Notes: generated by a model not told the origin, from the sequence alone. Shown: positions 26,255-34,565, counted from the first letter of the stretch. The stretch: 64,000 nucleotides of DNA from Phaeobacter sp. HF9A (GCF_011806385.1 NZ_JAATOX010000005.1:1-64000); one strand, 5' to 3'. Numbers and translations: made by a program.

Positions 26255-27286
26255 ATGAACGCGCTCTTGTCGAACAGAAATGGATCCCCCTCGGATCTAT
26301 GCCTTGAGCTGCGAAAAGGCGCGACGTCCATTCAGGCCGAGCCCGCCATCAAGGGCTATGTCGATGACGCCGTGATGCCGCATGAGCTGGCCTTCACCGG
26401 CCAGCGCTCAAGAAAAATGGACTTCTGGCACAAGTCGGTCGAGATTGACGGGCTGTCCCTACACTACTTTGATTACCAGTCCGACGCCGAGACGATCACC
26501 GTCAACCTCGATGATCCGGGCTCCAACCTCATCCTCAAGCTGCCGCTGAATGGAAGCACCCGATTGACCACCGGCGGCAGAGAATGGATGATAAGCCCAA
26601 GGGAATTCTGCGTGCTTCAGCCCGGCGTCCCGTTCCAGGTGGACATGGAGGGGAGCAGCCGGCATTTGACACTGGTCCTGGAGGCCGATTGGGTCAGCAA
26701 TTATCTGCTCTCGCACTCCTGCCATCTGCGGCCGGAGGATCTCAGTTTCGGGTCGCAAATCTTCAACCTCCAAACCAATGGTTTGCTCTTGTCCAGCGTC
26801 GTGAGCGGATTGAGCAACTGCCTGATCCATTCAGACCGCGCGCTCGACAACAAATCCGTGGTGACTCATCTCAAGCAGCTGATCACCTCCGCCGTGCTCG
26901 ACCTGTCGCCGGAGTTCCACAAGGCCAATGCGCATAGCACGCTGGGGCAGAACCTGCCCGACCACATTCGCCGGGCCCGGCAGTTCATCGAGGACCACCT
27001 GACCGACGACATCAAGCTGCACGACATCGTCAACGCGAGCGGCATGACCAAGCGCACGGTGCAGGCGGGGTTTCGCATGCACCTCGGCACCACGCCGCTG
27101 TCGTATCTGAAACTCATGCGCCTGAAGGCGACGCATGACCGGTTGCAAGCCGCCCGGCCCCATGATTGCACGGTCACGCAGGTTGCGATGGAATACGGTT
27201 TTTTCCATCTCAGCAACTTCAGCCAGGATTTTCGCAAGACCTTCGGCGCCAGCCCATCCGACATTCTGAACCGCACAGAGGTCTGA
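26255..27286 (+). CDS. AraC family transcriptional regulator (AraC_binding_2 type)
   Basis: A 343-residue regulator. Residues 30-215 form a cupin-like sensor domain of the AraC_binding_2 type (LNGSTRLTTGGREWMISPRE, CVLQPGVPFQVDM). The DNA-binding domain lies at about 245-340, with two helix-turn-helix units (LHDIVNASGMTKRTVQAGFR and VAMEYGFFHLSNFSQDFRK). ATG 26255 is chosen because AGGA lies eight bases upstream; an in-frame TTG at 26249 is less likely. It is divergent from the ABC importer and is its likely regulator. It is convergent with the M20 amidohydrolase gene. Confidence 0.87.
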   Translation: MNALLSNRNGSPSDLCLELRKGATSIQAEPAIKGYVDDAVMPHELAFTGQRSRKMDFWHKSVEIDGLSLHYFDYQSDAETITVNLDDPGSNLILKLPLNGSTRLTTGGREWMISPREFCVLQPGVPFQVDMEGSSRHLTLVLEADWVSNYLLSHSCHLRPEDLSFGSQIFNLQTNGLLLSSVVSGLSNCLIHSDRALDNKSVVTHLKQLITSAVLDLSPEFHKANAHSTLGQNLPDHIRRARQFIEDHLTDDIKLHDIVNASGMTKRTVQAGFRMHLGTTPLSYLKLMRLKATHDRLQAARPHDCTVTQVAMEYGFFHLSNFSQDFRKTFGASPSDILNRTEV

Positions 27287-27310
27287 AATCACGACCTTGG
27301 CAACCTTTGC

Positions 27311-27346
27311 GGCGCGCCAGCCTGACCTGTTCCGGGCTGGCACGCC
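27311..27346. terminator. Long hairpin between convergent genes
   Basis: GGCGCGCCAGCCTG (27311-27324) pairs with CGGGCTGGCACGCC (27333-27346) with two mismatches. It lies between the converging AraC and M20 genes. It lacks a T run, so termination may be partial. Confidence 0.5.
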
Positions 27347-27355
27347 GCCGCGCAT

Positions 27356-28546
27356 TCAGCTGCCCGCTTCGGTCTGCTCCAATAGCTCCAGCGCGGCATT
27401 CACGAACAGGCGCGTCCCCATCGCCAGAGAGTCTTCGTCGATGTCGAATTTCGGGTCATGGTGGGGCGCGGTGATGCCCTTTTCCTTGTTGCCCGCGCCA
27501 AGCAGCACGAAACAGGACGGCTTTTGCTGGGCAAAGAACGCGAAATCCTCGCCCGGCATGATCGGGGGCAGATCCTTGACATTCTCGCGCCCAAACAGTT
27601 TCGCGGCAACGCCATCCACGATCGCAGCCGTATCAGGGTCGTTCACCACCGTGTCGTAGACGCGGGTATATTCATATTCGCACTGCGCGCCATGGGTTGC
27701 GCAGATCCCATGCGCGATTTCCCCGATGCGCTTTTCCAGCAGGTTGCGCACGTCAGGATCAAACACATTGGTCCCGCCGGTCAGCACCGCACTGGGAGGA
27801 ATGACCGCAATGGCAACGCCCGCGTTGAAGTTGGTCACGCCGACGATCGCCGAATGGATCGGGTCCACGTTTCGGGCCACGATGTGCTGAAGGTTGTCAA
27901 CGATCTGCGCGCCGATGGCGATGGTATCGATCGAGGTATGCGGATCGCCGATATGGCCCCCGTTGCCCTTGATTTCGATCCGAAACACATCGCAGGCCGC
28001 CATCACATAGGTCGGATTGATCTGCACGGTTCCGATCTCGATCGGCGACCAGAGATGCAGGCCGATGATCCGGTCGACCCCGTCCAGCGCGCCGCCCTCG
28101 ATCATGCCACGCGCGCCGCCCGGAGGGGCTTCCTCGCCGTGTTGGAACAAGAAACGGATCTCTCCGGCCAGGTCGTCCTTCATCGCCGCCAGCACTTTCG
28201 CTGTGCCCAGCAGGATAGAGGTATGCCCGTCATGCCCGCAGGCGTGCATCTTGTTGTCGGTCTTGGACGCGAAGGGAAGACCTGTATCCTCCTGGATTGG
28301 CAGCGCGTCAAAATCCGCCCTGATCGCGATCACCGGACCGGGCTTGCCGCCGATCAGCCGCCCGACAACGCTTGTGCCCGAAGGATGGCTGATCTCGATC
28401 CCGCCGATCTCTTTCAGCGACTGGGTGATGAACTTGCTGGTCTCGTATTCCTCGAAGGAAAGTTCAGGATGAGCGTGCAGGTGGCGTCGCCACGCGATGA
28501 CTTGCTCACTCACACCGTCGATCAGCGTATCAATATTATGCGTCAT
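27356..28546 (-). CDS. M20 family amidohydrolase (hippurate hydrolase / IAA-amino acid hydrolase type)
   Basis: A 396-residue metal-dependent amidohydrolase of the M20D group, which splits N-acyl amino acids such as hippurate or indole-3-acetyl amino acids. The first metal motif is HACGHDGHTSILLG, the catalytic glutamates are in FQHGEEAPPGGARGMI, and HLWSP and the C-terminal MPGEDFAFFAQQKP complete the family pattern. The lid domain (about 185-300) is present. No signal peptide. The aldehyde dehydrogenase gene lies 54 bp upstream on the same strand, probably as one operon. The acyl group it prefers is not evident from sequence. Confidence 0.9.
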   Translation of the reverse strand: MTHNIDTLIDGVSEQVIAWRRHLHAHPELSFEEYETSKFITQSLKEIGGIEISHPSGTSVVGRLIGGKPGPVIAIRADFDALPIQEDTGLPFASKTDNKMHACGHDGHTSILLGTAKVLAAMKDDLAGEIRFLFQHGEEAPPGGARGMIEGGALDGVDRIIGLHLWSPIEIGTVQINPTYVMAACDVFRIEIKGNGGHIGDPHTSIDTIAIGAQIVDNLQHIVARNVDPIHSAIVGVTNFNAGVAIAVIPPSAVLTGGTNVFDPDVRNLLEKRIGEIAHGICATHGAQCEYEYTRVYDTVVNDPDTAAIVDGVAAKLFGRENVKDLPPIMPGEDFAFFAQQKPSCFVLLGAGNKEKGITAPHHDPKFDIDEDSLAMGTRLFVNAALELLEQTEAGS

Positions 28547-28600
28547 GGTCTGTGTCTTTCGCTTTTGTGAACGGTTGTCGGCCTGTCTGGGCCGCGCGTG

Positions 28601-30103
28601 TCAGATCTTGGAGGGATCGAGCCGCATGCACACCGCCTTGGCCTCGGTAAAGGCATGGATCGCTTCCGACCCGAACTCGCGCCCCAGGCCCGACATCTTC
28701 ATGCCGCCAAATGGCATCGCCGTATCAAGAACGTTATGGGTGTTGATCCACACCGTGCCCGCGTCGATCTGATCCGCCAGCAAATGCGCCTTGTTGATGT
28801 CGCTGGTCCAGATGCTGGCTCCGAGCCCGTATTCGGTATCATTCGCGGCGGCCTTCAGCTGGTTCAGGCCCGTGAGCTTGCTGGCAATCACCACAGGCCC
28901 GAAGATCTCTTCCCGGTTCAGCTGCGCATCGGTGTCGACATTGGCAACCACGGTGGGCTGGTAGAAATAGCCGGAACCGGCTGCGCGCCCGCCACCACAG
29001 AGCACCTGCGCGCCGGCCTCGACCCCTGCGCTCACCATGCCCGACACCTTGTCCAGCTGGCGTTGCGAGATCAGCGGGCCAAGCATCACATCGGGGGTGA
29101 ACGCATGTCCGATCGGCAGGCTCTTGGCAAACTCCGCCACGCCTTTTGTGACCTCGTCATAAACCGCATCTTCCACGATCAGCCGCGACCCCGCCGTGCA
29201 GAGCTGGCCGGAATTCGCAAAGATCGCCATGGCGGCCCCGGGGATCGCCTGATCCATATCCGCATCGGCCAGAACGATGGTCGGGGATTTCCCGCCCAGC
29301 TCCAGCGTCACCCGCTTCATCTGGCTCGATGCCCCCGCGAGGATGCGCTGACCCGTCGCCGTGGACCCGGTGAAAGAGATCTTGCGCACCAGCGGGTGAT
29401 CTACCAGCGAGGTTCCAACCGGATCGCCATAGCCCGTCACGATGTTCACGGCGCCGTCCGGGAAACCCGCTTCGCAGATCAACTCCCCCAGCCGCAGCGC
29501 GGTCATGGAGGTTTCTTCCGAGGGCTTCAGCACGATGGTACAGCCAAAGGCGATCGCCGGCGCGATCTTCTGCACCGCCTGACCCAACGGGAAGTTCCAG
29601 GGCGTGATGCCAGCAACCACGCCAACGGGGCGACGCTCGGTATAGGCGCGGTAGATGCCGCCGTCGTTTGCAAAGGGCGACAGGGCGATATATTCCCCGG
29701 CGGCCTTGGAGGCCCATCCGGCGTAATAGCGCAGCGCATCCATCGTGAACTGCACATCAATATGACGTGCAACCGGAAAGGGCTTGCCGTTATCCCAGCC
29801 CTCAAGGGTGGCCAGCTCATCCGCGTTTTCTTCCACCAAAAGCGCCAGCCGCTCCAGCAGACGCCCGCGGTCAAGCGGCCGCATCCCCTGCCAGGCCTTG
29901 CTTTCAAAACAGCCTTGGGCCGCCCGCACCGCCCGATCCACATCCCGCGCCGAGCCGGCCGCGATCTGTGTGTAGACCTGCTCGGTTGCCGGGTTCACCA
30001 CGTCAATGGTCTGACCGTCCTCGGCATCCAGCCAAGCGCCCCCAATCAGAAGTTTTCCGGCAGGAAGCGTCGGTATCGGAAAGTCATGTTTTGATTGGGT
30101 CAT
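28601..30103 (-). CDS. Aldehyde dehydrogenase, phenylacetaldehyde/betaine aldehyde dehydrogenase type
   Basis: A 500-residue NAD-dependent aldehyde dehydrogenase. Catalytic C302 is in NSGQLCTAGSR and E268 in TLELGGKSP; GITPWNFPL, FTGSTATGQ and the C-terminal MPFGGMKMSGLGREFG are intact. The class resembles phenylacetaldehyde and indole-3-acetaldehyde dehydrogenases, though betaine aldehyde enzymes look alike. ATG 30103 is taken; an in-frame ATG at 30118 is possible, and neither has a clear ribosome site. Paired with the M20 amidohydrolase, it suggests arylacetate production from an aldehyde and from amino-acid conjugates, which is inference. Confidence 0.87.
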   Translation of the reverse strand: MTQSKHDFPIPTLPAGKLLIGGAWLDAEDGQTIDVVNPATEQVYTQIAAGSARDVDRAVRAAQGCFESKAWQGMRPLDRGRLLERLALLVEENADELATLEGWDNGKPFPVARHIDVQFTMDALRYYAGWASKAAGEYIALSPFANDGGIYRAYTERRPVGVVAGITPWNFPLGQAVQKIAPAIAFGCTIVLKPSEETSMTALRLGELICEAGFPDGAVNIVTGYGDPVGTSLVDHPLVRKISFTGSTATGQRILAGASSQMKRVTLELGGKSPTIVLADADMDQAIPGAAMAIFANSGQLCTAGSRLIVEDAVYDEVTKGVAEFAKSLPIGHAFTPDVMLGPLISQRQLDKVSGMVSAGVEAGAQVLCGGGRAAGSGYFYQPTVVANVDTDAQLNREEIFGPVVIASKLTGLNQLKAAANDTEYGLGASIWTSDINKAHLLADQIDAGTVWINTHNVLDTAMPFGGMKMSGLGREFGSEAIHAFTEAKAVCMRLDPSKI

Positions 30104-30515
30104 ATCAGGGTCTTTCATTCTGGCCGGTGGGAAAATCGACAAGGCCGCGAAGGCCCGTCCGCTTGAGGTCGCCGAGACATGCAAAAAGTCTAGGCGGTCC
30201 AGAACGCGTCAACTATCCAAAGAGCGCGAACCGCGCGCAATTGACCGACGGGGAATCCCGCACCGCAGTTTCGTCCCACAGGCTGAACGCATCTGCCCTT
30301 GAATGAAGATAGGAGTTGGCGGTGAGGCGATAGGCCCGACCCGCAAAAGTGGCGGCCTCACGCGGGAAACGGAGGCCCCTCAGGCGCGGCATGGACTAAG
30401 GGCGCTGCCTAAAAGGCCTCTCCCCAACACGAGCGGCGCAAACACCTTGCCAACGCCCCTTCGTCCATGCCGCAAAGTTGTGCCGTTGGCACGGTCGTTG
30501 CAAAAATGATTCTGA
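30104..30515. other. Intergenic region with long inverted repeat
   Basis: About 410 bp between the aldehyde dehydrogenase start and the phyR stop. It carries the inverted repeat at 30386-30473. A short GTGCC-GTT-GGCAC hairpin just before 30516 may be a weak phyR terminator. I see no gene. Confidence 0.5.
30386..30473. repeat. Long inverted repeat (possible structured RNA or element remnant)
   Basis: GCGGCATGGAC (30386-30396) and GTCCATGCCGC (30463-30473) are perfect 11 bp complements. After one mismatch, AAGGG pairs with CCCTT, giving a stem of about 16-18 bp around a 50-base loop that itself holds GCCT-AAA-AGGC. It stands between phyR and the ALDH gene. It could be a small structured RNA, a large terminator or a decayed mobile element end. 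Confidence 0.5.
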
Positions 30516-31331
30516 TCACGCCTTCAGCGTCTCGGTCGAGGCAAAGAACATCGCCTGACTGACCGCCGAATGGACCTGATCTTCGGAGTAGGGTTTCGAG
30601 ATCAGGAAAGCCGGTTCAGGACCGCTGCCGGTCAACAATCTCTCGGGGAAGGCGGTGATGAAGATGACCGGCCGATCCCCCAATTCGCGCAGAATCTCGT
30701 TGACGGCATCGATGCCGCTGGAGTTGTCAGCCAACTGGATATCCGACAGGATCAAATCGGGCGTCTCCTGGGCCGCCAGGTCAAGGGCACCTTTCTTGGT
30801 ACGCGCAACACCTGTGATCTTGTGCCCCATATCTGCGACAATGTTTTCCAGATCCATGGCGATCACCGCTTCGTCCTCGATGATCATCACCTTGCCCGAA
30901 ACGGCGGCATTCATTTCTGCAAGCGCGGTTTGTACCAGCTCTCGCGCCTCGTTTGGCTCGGCCTGCATCACCTGGGCGACTTCCTCGATCGAAAACCCCT
31001 CGATCGTACTGAGGAGCAATGCTTCGCGCGTGTTCTCTGTCAACCGCGACAAGTGCGCCTGCGCGCGCGCGGCAAGGCCGGTTTCACCCGAGCTATCGAC
31101 AGGAATACCGGTGGTGCTCCAGATCGCGTGAAAGGCACGGAACAGCGCGACCTTCGGGGAGCCATGCTCTGACGAGAACACTGCCGGATCACTGATGATC
31201 GCTTCGAGCGTGGCCGCGGCATAACGGTCTCCGGAGTCCTGATGGCCGGTAAGCGCGCGCGCATATCTACGCAGATAGGGCAGATTTGCCTCGATCAGCG
31301 TGCTGACATCTGCTGCAGTTGAGTTGCTCAT
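30516..31331 (-). CDS. phyR: General stress response regulator PhyR
   Basis: A 271-residue anti-sigma-factor antagonist specific to alphaproteobacteria. Residues 1-140 are a sigma-factor-like domain (TLIEANLPYLRRYARALTG, then GFSIEEVAQVMQ in the region-4-like part). Residues 147-265 are a receiver domain with phosphoacceptor D197 (LILSDIQLADNSSG), acidic IEDE and the KPYSED switch. Phosphorylated PhyR binds NepR and frees EcfG. It is divergent from nepR-ecfG and preceded by its own EcfG-type promoter. The 3' side shows no strong terminator. Confidence 0.95.
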   Translation of the reverse strand: MSNSTAADVSTLIEANLPYLRRYARALTGHQDSGDRYAAATLEAIISDPAVFSSEHGSPKVALFRAFHAIWSTTGIPVDSSGETGLAARAQAHLSRLTENTREALLLSTIEGFSIEEVAQVMQAEPNEARELVQTALAEMNAAVSGKVMIIEDEAVIAMDLENIVADMGHKITGVARTKKGALDLAAQETPDLILSDIQLADNSSGIDAVNEILRELGDRPVIFITAFPERLLTGSGPEPAFLISKPYSEDQVHSAVSQAMFFASTETLKA

Positions 31332-31364
31332 TCACGAAACTCCGATTTTTTTTTGAGTATTTCA

Positions 31365-31389
31365 GGAACCAAACGCAGCGTGGCGCGTT
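31365..31389 (+). promoter_or_regulatory. EcfG-type promoter for nepR-ecfG
   Basis: GGAAC at 31365-31369, 16 bp spacer, CGTT at 31386-31389. This is an exact match to the EcfG consensus. Transcription would start near 31396, about 30 bp before the nepR ATG. It overlaps the oppositely oriented phyR promoter over its whole length. Confidence 0.88.
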
Positions 31390-31397
31390 ATGGTTCC
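31372..31397 (-). promoter_or_regulatory. EcfG-type promoter for phyR
   Basis: Read on the minus strand, GGAAC (31397-31393), 17 bp spacer, CGTT (31375-31372). It drives phyR leftward with a leader of about 35 bases. It shares a palindrome with the nepR promoter. Confidence 0.83.
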
Positions 31398-31424
31398 GAG
31401 AATAATTGAGCATAGAGGCAAAAA

Positions 31425-31601
31425 ATGTCGGATTCCAAGCGCACATCACCGGCGCCTCACGTCGTGGAGGAGATTGACCGCAATCTGCGAAAAGCATTCG
31501 GTCAACTTGCCGAAGAGCCACTTCCTGATCGGTTCACCGATCTGCTCGCCCAGCTTCGTGCTGTTGACAGCAAGAAAGAGGGTGACGTCAATGACCGCTG
31601 A
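31425..31601 (+). CDS. nepR: Anti-sigma factor NepR
   Basis: A 58-residue protein. The core VVEEIDRNLRKAFGQL followed by EEPLPDRFTDLLAQL matches the two-helix NepR family, which binds EcfG in unstressed cells and phosphorylated PhyR in stress. ATG 31425 is in an A-rich context without a strong ribosome site (AGAGGCAAAAA upstream). The gene overlaps ecfG by 11 bp, so anti-sigma and sigma factor are translationally coupled. It lies in the standard place between phyR and ecfG. Confidence 0.92.
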   Translation: MSDSKRTSPAPHVVEEIDRNLRKAFGQLAEEPLPDRFTDLLAQLRAVDSKKEGDVNDR

Positions 31602-32139
31602 CCCCAGAGACGAAATGATCGAGCATCTGGGCGCGCTGCGGGCCTTTGCCATGAGCTTGACCAGGAATGCCGCGACCGCCGATGACTTGGTGCAGGACAC
31701 GTTGATCAAGGCCTGGACCAATATTGACTCGTTTCAACGGGGCTCGAACATGCGCGCCTGGCTGTTCACCATCCTGCGCAACACCTTTTATTCGCTGCGT
31801 CGCAAGCGTCAGCGCGAAGTGGAAGACGTGGATGGCTCTCTGTCTCTGGCGCTGGCGTCCAAGCCAGACCACGATGGCCGCCTCAATCTGCGTGACTTCA
31901 TCCATGTTTTTGAAAAATTGCCCGATACACAACGCGAAGCCTTGGTGTTGGTCGGGGTCGAGGGCTTTTCATATGAGGAAGCGGCCGAAACCTGTGCGGT
32001 TGCGGTTGGCACCATCAAGAGCCGTGTCGGACGGGCCAGGGCGACGCTCGCTGAGTTGCTGCATCTGGACGAGGACGAAGCGCTGGAGCTGACCGACAGC
32101 GTGACGGCAGGGATCGTCGGAAGACAGCCGGCAGCCTGA
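31591..32139 (+). CDS. ecfG: General stress sigma factor EcfG (ECF15 group)
   Basis: A 182-residue ECF sigma factor. Region 2 spans about 12-75 (RNAATADDLVQDTLIKAW, then SNMRAWLFTILRNTFYS) and region 4 about 108-160 (LPDTQREALVLVGVEGFSYE and VGTIKSRVGRARATL). It directs RNA polymerase to GGAAC-N16/17-CGTT promoters, including one in front of its own operon. The start ATG 31591 lies within nepR and has GAGGGTGACG upstream; the frame is open further upstream through nepR, but those residues are not part of the family. A strong terminator follows. Confidence 0.93.
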   Translation: MTADPRDEMIEHLGALRAFAMSLTRNAATADDLVQDTLIKAWTNIDSFQRGSNMRAWLFTILRNTFYSLRRKRQREVEDVDGSLSLALASKPDHDGRLNLRDFIHVFEKLPDTQREALVLVGVEGFSYEEAAETCAVAVGTIKSRVGRARATLAELLHLDEDEALELTDSVTAGIVGRQPAA

Positions 32140-32164
32140 GCTCTCTTATTGATCACAATCAGAC

Positions 32165-32195
32165 GCCGTCCCGCGAATGGGGCGGCTTTTTTATT
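32165..32195 (+). terminator. Intrinsic terminator of nepR-ecfG
   Basis: GCCGTCCC and GGGGCGGC (with one G-T pair) form an 8 bp stem with loop GCGAAT, followed by TTTTTTATTTT. Confidence 0.9.
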
Positions 32196-32234
32196 TTAAA
32201 TCAGAAGGTTGTGAAATTTTTCTTGCGCAGCTTG

Positions 32235-32259
32235 GGAACCAAAACGGTCTTGGGTTGTT
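32235..32259 (+). promoter_or_regulatory. EcfG-type promoter for the PRC-barrel gene
   Basis: GGAAC at 32235-32239, 16 bp spacer, TGTT at 32256-32259. One base differs from the consensus -10. It lies 37 bp before the PRC-barrel gene. Confidence 0.75.
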
Positions 32260-32295
32260 GATAAGATACAATCACTCAACAGCAAGAGGTAGATC

Positions 32296-32814
32296 ATGAA
32301 GTTCCTTACCACCACCGCCGCAATTGCCGTTCTGACCGCCACCAGCGCCTATGCGAGCAGCGAAAACACAATGACCACCGAAGGCTCAGCGCAGATCGAA
32401 AGCGGCACCAACGGCACAGCAGGCATGAATATCGCGGCCCAGGCCGACACCTCGACCACGATGGGCGCGAATGACGGCCTGATCCGCACCCGCGATATCA
32501 CCGGTGGCGCGATCTATAGCATGAAAGACGCCGATGACGAAAGCTGGGCGATGGCCTGGGGCTATGACGACATGAGCGACAAGCTGCGAGAGATCGGTGA
32601 AATCGAAGACATCGTTCTGAGCAAGAATGGCGAATTCAAGGGCATCATCGCCGAAATCGGCGGCTTTCTCGATATCGGAGACAAGCATGTCATGATCCCG
32701 GTGAGCGACGTCAAGCTGGTGGCCGTTGATGACAAATCTTATGCCTATGTCACCCGCATGAGCGAAGACCAGCTCGAGCATTTGGAAAACGTCGATGAAG
32801 GTTTCTGGAACTGA
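32296..32814 (+). CDS. Exported PRC-barrel domain protein
   Basis: A 172-residue protein with a Sec signal peptide (MKFLTTTAAIAVLTATSAYA, cleavage before SSEN). A Ser/Thr/Gly-rich linker follows to about residue 62. The PRC-barrel domain at about 65-165 includes GEIEDIVLSKNGEFKGIIAE and GDKHVMIPVSDVKLV. Such periplasmic PRC proteins are common in alphaproteobacterial stress regulons; the biochemical role is unknown. The start follows AAGAGGTAGATC. An EcfG-type promoter and a terminator frame it as a single-gene unit. Confidence 0.82.
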   Translation: MKFLTTTAAIAVLTATSAYASSENTMTTEGSAQIESGTNGTAGMNIAAQADTSTTMGANDGLIRTRDITGGAIYSMKDADDESWAMAWGYDDMSDKLREIGEIEDIVLSKNGEFKGIIAEIGGFLDIGDKHVMIPVSDVKLVAVDDKSYAYVTRMSEDQLEHLENVDEGFWN

Positions 32815-32835
32815 TCGTCTATTTCCCGTTTTTTC

Positions 32836-32866
32836 GGGGTCGCGCTCTCGCGCGGCCCCCTTTCTA
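32836..32866 (+). terminator. Intrinsic terminator
   Basis: GGGGTCGCGC and GCGCGGCCCC (one G-T pair) form a 10 bp stem with loop TCTC, followed by CTTTCT. It ends the PRC-barrel transcript. Confidence 0.85.
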
Positions 32867-32949
32867 CGTTTCAGGAATGCCCCGAAACGCAAGTCACGGT
32901 ACGACCCATCGCCACCCGTTGGGTTGGTGCGGTCGATAGGGAGATCCGA

Positions 32950-33675
32950 ATGACAATCAAATGTGAAAAATGCCCGCTGCGCGGTCTGCCGCTGTTCTTG
33001 GAATTTGGTCGAGAAGAGCTCGACTTTATGCAAAAATTCAAAACCGGCGAAATGCAGGCAGAGCCAGGCACACATTTGTTGTCGCAAGGTGAGAAATCTC
33101 CCCAGCTGTTCACGGTTCTGTCGGGGATGGGCCTGAAATACAAGATGCTGAGAAACGGCAGCCGGCAGGTTGTCGGGTTCGTCATGCCCGGCGACTTTCT
33201 GGGGTTGCAGGCCGGTGTCATGGGCGAAATGGGGCATTCGGTCGAGGCGGTCACCGAGATGACGCTCTGCGTTTTTAACCGGACCGCCATATGGGAACTG
33301 TTCAGCGCACATCCTGAACGTTCGTTTGCAATCGCACATCTCGCGGCAGTCGAAGAGCATTTTTTGGGCGATGCATTGGCGACGGTAGGTCAGCGTCCCG
33401 CCTATGAAAAGATCGCCTGGGCGATGGCCCGCTTCTTTAACCGCGCCAAGGCGACGGGCCAGGCGGTCAAGAACACCGCCCGCCTGCCCTTCAGGCAGCA
33501 AGATTTGGCCGATGGGCTCGGCCTTTCGCTGGTGCATACGAACAAGCAACTGGCGGCCCTGCGGCGGGACGGGGTTTTGAGCTGGCAAAACGGAACCCTT
33601 ACGGTGCACGATTCAAAGGCGCTTGGACAGATAGCAGGGGAAGAGAGCGAGGTGCATCGTCGCCCGCTGATCTGA
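32950..33675 (+). CDS. Crp/Fnr family transcriptional regulator
   Basis: A 241-residue regulator. The cNMP-binding-like domain spans about 25-145 and the winged helix-turn-helix about 155-225 (FRQQDLADGLGLSLVHTNKQ). The N-terminus has KCEKCPLRGLPLF with two cysteines (C5, C8), but the further cysteines of a classic Fnr iron-sulfur site are not evident. No complete cAMP pocket (the RxSE element) is visible, so the signal is unknown. No EcfG-type promoter was found directly upstream, unlike the neighbours. Confidence 0.87.
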   Translation: MTIKCEKCPLRGLPLFLEFGREELDFMQKFKTGEMQAEPGTHLLSQGEKSPQLFTVLSGMGLKYKMLRNGSRQVVGFVMPGDFLGLQAGVMGEMGHSVEAVTEMTLCVFNRTAIWELFSAHPERSFAIAHLAAVEEHFLGDALATVGQRPAYEKIAWAMARFFNRAKATGQAVKNTARLPFRQQDLADGLGLSLVHTNKQLAALRRDGVLSWQNGTLTVHDSKALGQIAGEESEVHRRPLI

Positions 33676-33844
33676 CACGCCAGATCGCCACAGTATTCGC
33701 CGGATATCCAGCGCAAGTACTATCAGAAAAATAAACCCTGAGGCTCGCTTTGGCCATTTTTTGCGAGTGCCATCACGTGCATTTCACAAAAAAGATACCC
33801 AAGTCGCTTTCTTACTTTTTCGCCTCGAATTTCAAACCTGACAG

Positions 33845-33869
33845 GGAACCAATTCACGGGTCAGGAGTT
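33845..33869 (+). promoter_or_regulatory. EcfG-type promoter (weaker -10)
   Basis: GGAAC at 33845-33849 within GGGAACC, 16 bp spacer, AGTT at 33866-33869. It precedes the UPF0391 gene by 48 bp. Confidence 0.65.
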
Positions 33870-33917
33870 GTTCATTCAGACCGTGCCAATCGCGGCGCGT
33901 CAATGATGGAGAAGAGA

Positions 33918-34079
33918 ATGCTAAGTTGGGCACTTACGTTTCTAGTCGTCGCGCTGATCGCGGCATTGCTTGGGTTTGGCGGCATCGCTGGCGCGTCCGC
34001 CGGGATCGCACAAATCCTGTTTGTGATTTTCCTGGTGCTGTTTGTGATCTCGCTCGTGGTTCGCATGCTCAGAGGCTGA
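33918..34079 (+). CDS. UPF0391 (DUF1328) small membrane protein
   Basis: A 53-residue protein starting [20 protein letters not shown] with two hydrophobic helices and a [10 protein letters not shown] turn, the standard form of UPF0391. ATG 33918 is chosen over ATGs at 33903 and 33906 because GGAGAAGAG lies directly upstream and the family starts at this residue. Function is unknown, though these proteins often occur in stress regulons. It is the first gene after an EcfG-type promoter, with a DUF883-like gene 47 bp downstream. Confidence 0.85.
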   Translation: MLSWALTFLVVALIAALLGFGGIAGASAGIAQILFVIFLVLFVISLVVRMLRG

Positions 34080-34126
34080 GCCACAGACGCCAAGAGACAA
34101 GTCACTGAAATAATTGGAGTTTGAAA

Positions 34127-34408
34127 ATGACCACTGCAAAAAAAGCCGAAAAACTCGCCAATGGCAAGACCTCGATGCTTGAGGGCGCCAGCCCCGAAGA
34201 GCTCGCAGAGCACATCAAGGCGACGGCAGCACAATCCTTCCAGCAGCTCAATGAACAGCTGGACGCGAGTCTGAAATACGGTTCGGAGCAGGTTCAGCGC
34301 ATTTCCAAGGACGGGCAGGCTTTTGTCTCGAAAAATCCCGCGTTGACGGTCGCGGGTGCGGCCGGCGTCGGTTTTCTTCTGGGCCTCGCATTGCGCAAGC
34401 GCTCTTAA
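34127..34408 (+). CDS. DUF883 (ElaB/YqjD-like) membrane-anchored protein
   Basis: A 93-residue protein with a long amphipathic helix (residues 20-65) and a C-terminal glycine-rich membrane segment (PALTVAGAAGVGFLLGLALR). This is the layout of YqjD/ElaB proteins, which in E. coli sit in the inner membrane and bind ribosomes in stationary phase. ATG 34127 follows GGAG at eight bases; a TTG at 34121 is not needed. It follows the UPF0391 gene in the same EcfG-type unit. Confidence 0.75.
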   Translation: MTTAKKAEKLANGKTSMLEGASPEELAEHIKATAAQSFQQLNEQLDASLKYGSEQVQRISKDGQAFVSKNPALTVAGAAGVGFLLGLALRKRS

Positions 34409-34506
34409 CCAACGCCTGTACACAGGAAAAACGGAGCCGCGCCAATGGTGCGGCTCATCGTTTTGCAAGCACACCTATATTTTTTCAGGGATGGCTTTCA
34501 TTTTCG

Positions 34507-34531
34507 GGAACCAAATTCAATCAGCGGCGTT
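34507..34531 (+). promoter_or_regulatory. EcfG-type promoter
   Basis: GGAAC at 34507-34511, 16 bp spacer, CGTT at 34528-34531. An exact consensus match 35 bp before the small PLDc_N gene. It may drive the chain of genes up to the AI-2E permease. Confidence 0.87.
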
Positions 34532-34565
34532 GTCATAGCAAGGGTTATTAAAATCGGAGAATGAA

